Assembly: GCF_004217215.1 (NCBI RefSeq)
Contig: NZ_SHKP01000004.1
Location: 1-64,000, forward strand
Reading direction: 5' to 3'
DNA length: 64,000 nucleotides
DNA from: Rivibacter subsaxonicus
Lineage (GTDB): Bacteria; Pseudomonadota; Gammaproteobacteria; Burkholderiales; Burkholderiaceae_C
Part shown: piece after piece, positions 57,819 to 64,000 of the stretch
Layout of the letters: every line of letters starts with the position of its first letter
Position numbering within the stretch: position 1 is the first letter of the stretch
Made by a program: the position numbers and the translations under genes
Notes under the pieces: generated by a model
The model's input: only the letters and a program-made list of their open reading frames with translations
What the model was told of the DNA's origin: nothing
The model's database searches: none

Positions 57819-58619
57819 TTATCGCCAGACGTAGCCAACCGCGAGTAGCACGTCGTAGCGGCCGCGCTTCTGCACCAGCGGGCTGTCGCTGATGCGGTCG
57901 GAGAAGATGTCGGCGCCTAGCACCGCCCCCAGCAGCCACTGCGGGCTCAGCCGGTACGAGGCGACCAGGCTCGGCGACAGCGACCACGCATTGCCGACGT
58001 CGTAGGCCGGGCGGCCGGGTGCCGCCTCTGCGGCCGAAACGCCGCCGAAGTAGTAGTTGGCCAGCCTCGACGAGCGCCAGAAGACTCCGACCCCCGGCAT
58101 CAGCAGCCAGCGCTCGCCGACGATCGGTGCCGACCAGTTGAACAGCAGCTCGGTGCCCTTGCTGCGGCCCGAGACATCGCTGCTGAAGCGCGCGGTCCAC
58201 GCGCCCACCGGGCTGATCAGCACCGCGCCGAGCCCGGCCTCGAGCTGACCCTTGCGCTCGTTCAAACCGGCCCACTCGGGCTGGTCCTCGGGGTCGAGGT
58301 TGCCCAGCCGCACCCGCAGCCGGCCATAGAAGGCCACCGGGCCCTGGCGGCCGAAGGTGTAGAAGGCGCGGTCGCCGAGGTACATGAACTTCGGGCCGAT
58401 GTAGATCGCGCCCGGGATGGCCATCGTGCTCGAGTCGCCATCGCGGTAGACCGACGAGCCGGTGTAGGCCACGCCACCCAGCGTCCAGCCCGCTGGCACT
58501 GGCGAGTTCTCGCTGTCGCCCAGCACCTGCTGGATCGCCTGCAGATCGTCGGCTCGCGCGGCGCCGGCCAGCAGGGCCAGCAAGGCGGTCGGCAGTAGCA
58601 GCTTGCGCGTGTGTTGCAT
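57819..58619 (-). CDS. MipA/OmpV-family outer-membrane protein
   Basis: The 266-residue protein has a signal peptide (LLPTALLALLAGAARA) and a beta-barrel with the MipA/OmpV layout: GWTLGGVAYTGSSVYRDGD at the N-terminus, the GLGAVLISPVGAWTARFSSD strand pair and a C-terminal aromatic strand (LLAVGYVWR). MipA was described as a scaffold for murein enzymes in E. coli; other members are simple porin-like proteins. It lies just downstream of gspF in the same orientation, 43 bases away, but GATCC-type spacing and the lack of overlap suggest it may be separate from the secretion operon. Confidence 0.85.
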   Translation of the reverse strand: MQHTRKLLLPTALLALLAGAARADDLQAIQQVLGDSENSPVPAGWTLGGVAYTGSSVYRDGDSSTMAIPGAIYIGPKFMYLGDRAFYTFGRQGPVAFYGRLRVRLGNLDPEDQPEWAGLNERKGQLEAGLGAVLISPVGAWTARFSSDVSGRSKGTELLFNWSAPIVGERWLLMPGVGVFWRSSRLANYYFGGVSAAEAAPGRPAYDVGNAWSLSPSLVASYRLSPQWLLGAVLGADIFSDRISDSPLVQKRGRYDVLLAVGYVWR

Positions 58620-58662
58620 CGGCGATCCTTCCTTGTGAACGACGCCGGGGCCGGCGATCTCG

Positions 58663-59880
58663 CTACTTGACCCAGGTGTTGAGCTGGATGATCGGCAGCA
58701 GCACCGCCAGCACGATCAGCATCACCACCACGCCCATCACCACGATCAGCAGCGGCTCGAGGATCGTGGCCAGCGCCATCGCGCGCCGCTGCACCTCGGC
58801 GCTCAACTGGTTGGCGGCGCGCTGCAGCATCAGTGGCAGCTGGCCGGTCTGTTCGCCCAGGCGCGCGAACATCGGCAGCAGTCCGGGGAAGCGCTTCTTG
58901 GCGGCGAGGGCGGAGGCCAGCGGCGCGCCCTCGCGCACCTGCACCAGCGCGGCCAGCGCGTCGGCCCGCATCGCGCGGTTGGAGAGCGTCTCGGCCGCCG
59001 CCTGCAGCGCCTTGAGGATCGGCACGCCGGCGTTGGCCAGCATTGCCAGCGTGCTGGCGAAGCGCGCCGCGTTGTAGCCGCGTGCGAGGCGGCCGATCAG
59101 CGGCAAGGTCAGCCAGAAGGCGTCGAAGCGCTCGCGGAAGGCCTCGTTGCGCAACGAGTACATCAGCAGCGCGAGGCCGCTCGCTCCGGCCAGTAGAACG
59201 ACCCAGCCCCAGCCGCGCACGAAGGCGCTGATTGCCAGCATGGCGCTGGTCAGCCAGGGCAGCGCGCGCTTGCCGCCGGCGAACACGCTGGCGACCTGCG
59301 GCACGACGTAGGTCACGAGGAAGACGACGATCACCACCGCCACCAGCGAGACGATGGCCGGATAGAGCGCGGCGCCGATCAGCTTGCTGCGCAGGGCCTG
59401 GCGCTCCTCGAGGTCGTCGGCCAGCCGTTCGAGCACGCCGCCGAGTTGTCCGCTCTGCTCGCCGGCGGCGACCACGGCGCGGTAGACGTCGTCGAACTCG
59501 TGCGGCTGCTGCGCGAGCGCGCGCGCGAAGGCGCTGCCGGCGTTGACCTCGGCGCGCAGCTGGGCCAGCAGCTCGCGCTGGCGCGGGTCCTCGGCCTCGT
59601 CGGCGAGCGCGGTCAGCGCGCGTTCGAGCGGCAGGCCGGCGCCGACCAGTCCGGCCAGCTGGCGGGTCCAGATCGCCAGCCCGGTGCTTGAAAACACCCG
59701 GCGCGAGAAGCGCGAGGCAGCGGCGGCCTCGCGCGCGGCGGTCTGCACCGGTTGCACGTCGAGCGGCACCAGCGCCTGCGCACGCAACTGCGCCCGCACC
59801 GCCTTGGCGTTGTCGGCGTCGATCAGCCCGCGCGCGGTCTTGCCGGCGGCGTCGAGGGCTTCGTACTTGTAGGCAGGCAC
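58663..59880 (-). CDS. gspF: Type II secretion inner-membrane protein GspF
   Basis: GspF is the polytopic platform protein of the type II secretion system. The 405-residue protein has the characteristic opening YKYEALDAAGKTARGLIDAD, two repeated GspF domains (about 70-195 and 270-395) with FARALAQQPHEFDDVYRAVV and FARLGEQTGQLPLMLQRAA, and three membrane helices. It starts at GTG 59880, 24 bases after the gspE stop. Confidence 0.95.
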   Translation of the reverse strand: MPAYKYEALDAAGKTARGLIDADNAKAVRAQLRAQALVPLDVQPVQTAAREAAAASRFSRRVFSSTGLAIWTRQLAGLVGAGLPLERALTALADEAEDPRQRELLAQLRAEVNAGSAFARALAQQPHEFDDVYRAVVAAGEQSGQLGGVLERLADDLEERQALRSKLIGAALYPAIVSLVAVVIVVFLVTYVVPQVASVFAGGKRALPWLTSAMLAISAFVRGWGWVVLLAGASGLALLMYSLRNEAFRERFDAFWLTLPLIGRLARGYNAARFASTLAMLANAGVPILKALQAAAETLSNRAMRADALAALVQVREGAPLASALAAKKRFPGLLPMFARLGEQTGQLPLMLQRAANQLSAEVQRRAMALATILEPLLIVVMGVVVMLIVLAVLLPIIQLNTWVK

Positions 59881-59904
59881 TGGCGGCGGGTCGCGGACCG
59901 GGAA

Positions 59905-61335
59905 TCAGGATTCTCGGGTCACGCGCACCAGTTCCTCGCGCGAGGTGATGCCGGAAGCCACCAGCCGCTCGCCGTCTTCGCGCATGGTGCGCATGCCGCC
60001 CTTCTCGGCGGCGACGAAGAGCTGGCTCTCGGCGGCGCGGGCGTGGATCAGGGCCTGCACGCCGCTGTCGGCCACCATCAGTTCGTAGACGCCGGTGCGG
60101 CCCTTGTAGCCGGTCATGCCGCATTCGGGGCAGCCCACCGGGTGCCAGTGGCCGCGCTCGTCCTGGCGCCGGCAGATCGGGCACAGCTTGCGCACCAGCC
60201 GCTGAGCCAGCACGCCGAGCAGCGAGCTGCTGAGCAGGAAGGGCTCGACGCCCATGTCGGTCAGCCGCGTCACCGCACTCGGCGCGTCGTTGGTGTGCAG
60301 CGTGGCAAGCACGAGGTGGCCGGTCAGCGAGGCCTGGATCGCGATCTGCGCGGTCTCGTAGTCGCGGATCTCGCCGATCATGATGACGTCCGGGTCCTGG
60401 CGCAGGATCGCACGCAGCGCCTTGGCGAAAGTGAGGTCTATCTTCGGATTGACCTGGGTCTGGCCGATGCCGGGCAGTTCGTACTCGACCGGGTCCTCGA
60501 CCGTCAGCACGTTGGTGGTGCCGGTGTCGACCTGGCCCAGCGCGGCGTAGAGCGTGGTGGTCTTGCCGGAGCCGGTCGGTCCGGTCACCAGCACGATGCC
60601 GTGCGGCTGCGCGGTCAGGCGCTTGAAGCGCGTCAGCGTGTCGCCACCCATGCCGAGCGACTCGAGCGAGAAGCGGCTGCTGTCGCCCTTGTCGAGCAGG
60701 CGCAGCACCGCGCGCTCGCCATGCGCGGAGGGCAGCGTCGAGACCCGCACGTCGATCGCGCGGCCGCCGATGCGCAGCGAGATGCGGCCGTCCTGCGGCA
60801 GGCGCTTCTCGGCGATGTCGAGCTCGGCCATGATCTTCAGGCGCGAGATCAGCGCCGCGTGCAGCGCCTTGTTGGGTCGTACCACCTCGCGCAGCGTGCC
60901 GTCGACGCGAAAGCGCACCGCGCTGCTGCGCTCGTAGGGCTCGATGTGGATGTCGCTCGCGCCGTCCTTGGCCGCCTGCGTCAGCAGCGCGTTGAGCATG
61001 CGGATGATCGGCGCGTCGTTGGCGGCCTCGAGCAGGTCTTCCACGGCCGGGATGTCCTGCATCAGGCGCGACAGGTCGACCGCGCTCTCGACCTCGCCGA
61101 TCACGGTGGCCGCGCTCGATTCACCGCCGGCATAGGCGCGCGCGATGCGCAGCGCCAGCGTGTCGGCTGCCTCGAGCTCGATCGCGTCCACTGCGTAGAG
61201 TCGCATGACCTCGGCGCTGGCCGCGCTCGGCGTGGTGGCCGGCGGCATCCACAGCGTGAGCTGGTCGCCGCTGTCCTCGAGCAGCAGGGTGTTCGCCTTG
61301 GCCCAGGAGTAGGGCAGCGGGTGGCGCACGGCCAT
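59905..61335 (-). CDS. gspE: Type II secretion ATPase GspE
   Basis: GspE is the cytoplasmic ATPase that drives pseudopilus assembly. The 476-residue protein has an N1E-like domain, [10 protein letters not shown], Walker [13 protein letters not shown] near residue 255, the Asp box and Walker B ([17 protein letters not shown]), the His box ([14 protein letters not shown]) and the zinc-binding CPIC...CPEC near residues 393-415. ATG 61335 starts 15 bases after the gspD stop. Confidence 0.96.
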   Translation of the reverse strand: MAVRHPLPYSWAKANTLLLEDSGDQLTLWMPPATTPSAASAEVMRLYAVDAIELEAADTLALRIARAYAGGESSAATVIGEVESAVDLSRLMQDIPAVEDLLEAANDAPIIRMLNALLTQAAKDGASDIHIEPYERSSAVRFRVDGTLREVVRPNKALHAALISRLKIMAELDIAEKRLPQDGRISLRIGGRAIDVRVSTLPSAHGERAVLRLLDKGDSSRFSLESLGMGGDTLTRFKRLTAQPHGIVLVTGPTGSGKTTTLYAALGQVDTGTTNVLTVEDPVEYELPGIGQTQVNPKIDLTFAKALRAILRQDPDVIMIGEIRDYETAQIAIQASLTGHLVLATLHTNDAPSAVTRLTDMGVEPFLLSSSLLGVLAQRLVRKLCPICRRQDERGHWHPVGCPECGMTGYKGRTGVYELMVADSGVQALIHARAAESQLFVAAEKGGMRTMREDGERLVASGITSREELVRVTRES

Positions 61336-61350
61336 CTCGAAACTCCGGGT

Positions 61351-63630
61351 TCAGCGCTGCGGCTCGCTCGCCGCCGGCGCCGGTGCCTGCGGCACCGCAA
61401 AGCCGTCCGGCCACAGCGGCTGCTGCGGACTGGTGCCGGCGGGCGGGCGCGCCTCCGGCAGGACCGCGGATTCCTTGATCGGCATCAGGGGGCGCGACGG
61501 CGGCTGCAGGCCCCTCTGCTCGGCGCGGATCAGGTCGTAGCGGTCGAGCGACAGCTTGGTCGTCGACTCCTGGTCGCGCATCACGACCGGGCGCAGGAAG
61601 ACCATCAGGTTGGTCTTGACGCGGCTGCGGTTGTTGGCTCGAAACAGGGCGCCGACCACGGGCAGGCTGCCGAGGTAGGGCAGGCGGTCCTCGCCGCCCT
61701 GGTAGGTGTCCTGCATCAGGCCGCCGAGCACGATGATGTTGCCGTCGTCGACCACCACGTTGGACTCGATGGCCCGCTTGTTGGTGATCAGGCCGGCGTT
61801 GGCGGGCGCGATGCCCTGTGACACGCGCTGGTCGACCACGTTCGAGACCTCCTGATAGATCTGTAGGCGCACGGTGCCGTTCTCGCCGATCTGCGGCTTC
61901 ACGCGCAGCGTGATGCCGACGTCCTTGCGCTCGATCGTCTGGAACGGATTCACCGCGCCGCCGGCGGTGCCGGTGTTGGTGAAGGAGCCGGTCACGAAGG
62001 GCACGTTCTGGCCGATCGTGATGCGGGCCTCCTCGTTGTCGAGCGTCACCAGATTCGGCGTCGAGAGGATGTTGCCGTCGGCGTTGGTTTCCAGGAAGCG
62101 GGCCAGTGCCGAAAGCGCGTAGGTGCCACCGAAATCGCGGATCAGCGCCAGGTTCAAGCCCGCCGACGGCAGTGTGGCGGCGAGCGCGCTGCCGGTCGCG
62201 ATGGCCGCGCTGAGGTTGAGCAGGTTGTTGCCGCCGGTGCCGAAGTTGGTGCCACCGGCCAGCCCGTATTTGTCGCCCTCCTTGCCGATCAGGCCCTGCC
62301 ACTGGAAGCCGATGTCGGCCGCCTTGTTGGCGTTGACCTCGACGATCATGGTCTCGACGTAGACCTGCGCGCGGCGCGAATCGAGTTGCTCGATCACCGC
62401 CCGCAACTGGCGGTAGAGCGGCTCGGCGGCGGTGATGATCAGCGAGTTGGTGTTCGGGTCGGCCTGGATGAAGCCGCCGGTCTGGGCCTGGCCGGAGCCG
62501 GCCAGCGGCGAGGTGGCCTGGATCGAGGTGGCGCCCCCGGTACCGGCCGCGCCGCCGGCCGGCGTCGCGCCGGCGGCGGCGCCGAGTGCGCCGGCGAGCG
62601 GACTGGCGCCACCCGTCGTGCCGCCACCGGCGGCGCCGGTCGTGCCGCCGGAACCGCTGGCGAAGGCCGCGCGCAGCACCGGTGCCAGCTTGGCGGCATC
62701 GGCGTTCTTCAGGTAGACGACGTGGATGTTGCTGCCGGCGGCCCCGGTCACGCCCGGCTTGTCGAGCTTCTCGACCAGGCCCCTGACGATCGCCAGCCGG
62801 GCCGGGCTCGAGGCCTTGACCAGCAGCGAGTTGGTACGCGGATCGGCCAGCACCTGCAGTCCACCGGTGGCTGCGGCCGGCGCGCCACTGACCGGCGCGC
62901 CGTCGGCCAGTCGCGCGATCAGCGGTGCCAGGTCGGAGGCCACGCCATGCTGGATCGCGATCACCTCGAGGTCGGTGCTGGCCGGCACGTCGAGGCCGGC
63001 GATGATCTTGGCTAGGCGCTGCAGGTTGTCGGCGTAGTCGGTGATGACCAGCGAGTTGTTGCCGGGGTTGGCGTTGATCGTGTTGTTGGGCGTGATCAGC
63101 GGCCGCAGCACCGTGACCATGTTGTTCGCGCTCTCGTGCTGGAGGCGGAAGATCTGCGTGATGATCTGGTCGCCGCTGCGCGTGACCGAGCCGACCGAGA
63201 CGGTGCCGGTCTGCAGCTTGGCCTCGGCCTCGGGCACCACCTTGAGCAGGCCGCCCGACTCGACCACCGCGAAACCCAGCCCGCGCAGCGCGGCGAGGAA
63301 GTTCAGGTAGGCCTCGCGCGGCGTCACCGCCTGCTCGCTGTAGAGCGTGATCTGGCCCTTGACCCGCGGATCGACGACGATCTGGCGCTCGAGGATGGCG
63401 CCGACCGCGCGCGCCACGCCGTCGATCTCGGCGTTGACGAAGTTCAGCGTCACCGGCTCGCGCGCCTGGGTGAGCCTGTCGCGTCCGGCCTGTGGCTGCG
63501 CCGGCACCGGTAGCGATGCCAGCGTCAGCGCTGCGGCCAGGCCGAGTGCGCTCAGGCGCTGCGATGCAGTCGCGGCGCGGGCCGAGAGGGACCGGGACGG
63601 GGCCCGTTGAGTGGGGCTTGGCATGCTCAT
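61351..63630 (-). CDS. gspD: Type II secretion outer-membrane secretin GspD
   Basis: GspD forms the outer-membrane channel of the secretion system. The 759-residue protein has a signal peptide, N0-N3 domains (LNFVNAEIDGVARAVGAILE, QIFRLQHESANNMVTVLRPL, NPGNNSLVITDYADNLQRL) and the secretin barrel (ILSTPNLVTLDNEEARITIGQ-type motif, GLMQDTYQGGEDRLPYLGSL, LPVVGALFR). A Gly/Ala/Thr-rich insertion of about 65 residues (roughly 325-390) interrupts N3. ATG 63630 overlaps the gspN stop by four bases; an ATG two codons later is possible. The C-terminal ~50 residues are Pro-rich and may bind a pilotin. Confidence 0.95.
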   Translation of the reverse strand: MSMPSPTQRAPSRSLSARAATASQRLSALGLAAALTLASLPVPAQPQAGRDRLTQAREPVTLNFVNAEIDGVARAVGAILERQIVVDPRVKGQITLYSEQAVTPREAYLNFLAALRGLGFAVVESGGLLKVVPEAEAKLQTGTVSVGSVTRSGDQIITQIFRLQHESANNMVTVLRPLITPNNTINANPGNNSLVITDYADNLQRLAKIIAGLDVPASTDLEVIAIQHGVASDLAPLIARLADGAPVSGAPAAATGGLQVLADPRTNSLLVKASSPARLAIVRGLVEKLDKPGVTGAAGSNIHVVYLKNADAAKLAPVLRAAFASGSGGTTGAAGGGTTGGASPLAGALGAAAGATPAGGAAGTGGATSIQATSPLAGSGQAQTGGFIQADPNTNSLIITAAEPLYRQLRAVIEQLDSRRAQVYVETMIVEVNANKAADIGFQWQGLIGKEGDKYGLAGGTNFGTGGNNLLNLSAAIATGSALAATLPSAGLNLALIRDFGGTYALSALARFLETNADGNILSTPNLVTLDNEEARITIGQNVPFVTGSFTNTGTAGGAVNPFQTIERKDVGITLRVKPQIGENGTVRLQIYQEVSNVVDQRVSQGIAPANAGLITNKRAIESNVVVDDGNIIVLGGLMQDTYQGGEDRLPYLGSLPVVGALFRANNRSRVKTNLMVFLRPVVMRDQESTTKLSLDRYDLIRAEQRGLQPPSRPLMPIKESAVLPEARPPAGTSPQQPLWPDGFAVPQAPAPAASEPQR

Positions 63631-64000
63631 CCGATCACGATGACAGAACGGGCACCGTCGCGCCGTCCGATGATGTTCAACAGGTTCTGCAACGGGGCCG
63701 GGTCGCCCTGCGCGCTGGCCTCGCCGCGAAAGCGGACTCCGCCGGCACCGATCTCGCCACTGCCCGAGAGCTGGAGTGCGCCGTCGGTGGTGCTCAACTC
63801 CAGCCGCGCGCGGCCGGCGTTGCCCGGGTCGCTGGCCAGGCTCAGGCGGTAGCTGCCGAGCCGGTCGAGGGTGCTGACGCGCGAGGATACGTCCAGCAGG
63901 TCGAGCGTGGCGCTGCCGTCGACGCGCCAGCGCCCCTTGGCGCCATGCAGCGCGATGCCGTCTGGCGATGACAGGCGCAGGGCGCCGCCCAGCTGCAGCG
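63627..64000 (-). CDS. gspN: Type II secretion protein GspN, C-terminal part (cut by window edge)
   Basis: The last 123 or so codons of a leftward gene continue past the window end. The visible C-terminus ends with PLQNLLNIIGRRDGARSVIV, as in GspN proteins of betaproteobacteria, and is rich in strand-like segments (YRLSLASDPGNAGRARLEL). GspN is a periplasmic accessory component of the type II secretion system. It overlaps gspD by four bases. The remaining gsp genes should lie to the right. Confidence 0.85.
   Translation of the reverse strand, partial: LQLGGALRLSSPDGIALHGAKGRWRVDGSATLDLLDVSSRVSTLDRLGSYRLSLASDPGNAGRARLELSTTDGALQLSGSGEIGAGGVRFRGEASAQGDPAPLQNLLNIIGRRDGARSVIVIG

Noticed and set aside
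1-64000. CRISPR arrays, IS elements, tRNA or rRNA genes, prophage
   Set aside because: I saw no regularly spaced repeats, transposase or integrase motifs, or cloverleaf-like sequences on reading both strands. A tRNAscan or Infernal run would be needed to exclude small RNA genes fully.

Overview
This is a 64 kb chromosomal segment from a high-GC Gram-negative bacterium, most likely a betaproteobacterium of the order Burkholderiales, in the Leptothrix/Rubrivivax-like part of it. That placement is inferred from several things: the gene order erpA-anmK-M23 peptidase-tyrS, a glucokinase fused to an RpiR/HexR regulator, a type II secretion operon that contains gspN, a Liv-type ABC operon led by an acyl-CoA ligase, and proteobacterial -10 elements such as TACAAT and TAGCAT. 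I saw no rRNA, tRNA, insertion sequence, prophage or CRISPR array. Gene density and base composition look even, so the segment reads as core chromosome with a few accessory loci.

1-17.2 kb is an alpha-glucan (starch/maltodextrin) utilisation locus. A leftward operon encodes a secreted pullulanase and a ThuEFG/MalEFG-like sugar ABC transporter. No ATPase subunit is visible; it may lie beyond position 1 or elsewhere. Divergent from it are two GH13 enzymes, one exported and one a lipoprotein with an N-terminal starch-binding-like module. A TonB-dependent receptor (outer-membrane maltodextrin uptake), a stand-alone glucokinase and a glucokinase-HexR fusion follow. A 17-bp palindrome, CTGTAG-N5-CTACAG, recurs in the intergenic regions of this locus and is the probable operator of the fused regulator.

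17.2-32.3 kb is mixed. It holds a TPMT-like methyltransferase; a hemerythrin-like protein facing a two-gene operon of PNPOx-fold proteins, one with GAF and winged-helix-like parts; an amino-acid-type binding lipoprotein; a cluster of very small genes with good ribosome binding sites and a structured leader; a small HTH protein; purT; a TonB-C-like protein; an EF-G paralogue; an aldo/keto reductase; a YbdK-type ligase; and a cation/proton antiporter.

32.4-44.5 kb is mainly housekeeping: htpG behind a textbook sigma-32 promoter, srkA, a GNAT acetyltransferase, rplM-rpsI, a DUF6776-like membrane protein, bactofilin, erpA, anmK, an M23 endopeptidase, tyrS, a DUF5329-like protein and a CDF metal transporter.

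44.5-55.7 kb holds a Bug-family binding protein and a nine-gene leftward operon: acyl-CoA ligase, livG, livH, livM, livK-like, livF, a small protein, an MmcQ/YjbR protein and a phenylacetate-CoA-ligase-like enzyme. A divergent Crp/Fnr-type regulator faces it across a perfect TGTCTTT-CC-AAAGACA palindrome. The operon probably imports and CoA-activates an aromatic or fatty carboxylate.

55.7-64 kb contains a PEP-CTERM-like exported protein, a 5'-nucleotidase, a small exported protein, a MipA/OmpV protein and the distal part of a type II secretion operon (gspN-gspD-gspE-gspF). That secretion system could export the pullulanase or amylases encoded at the other end of the window.
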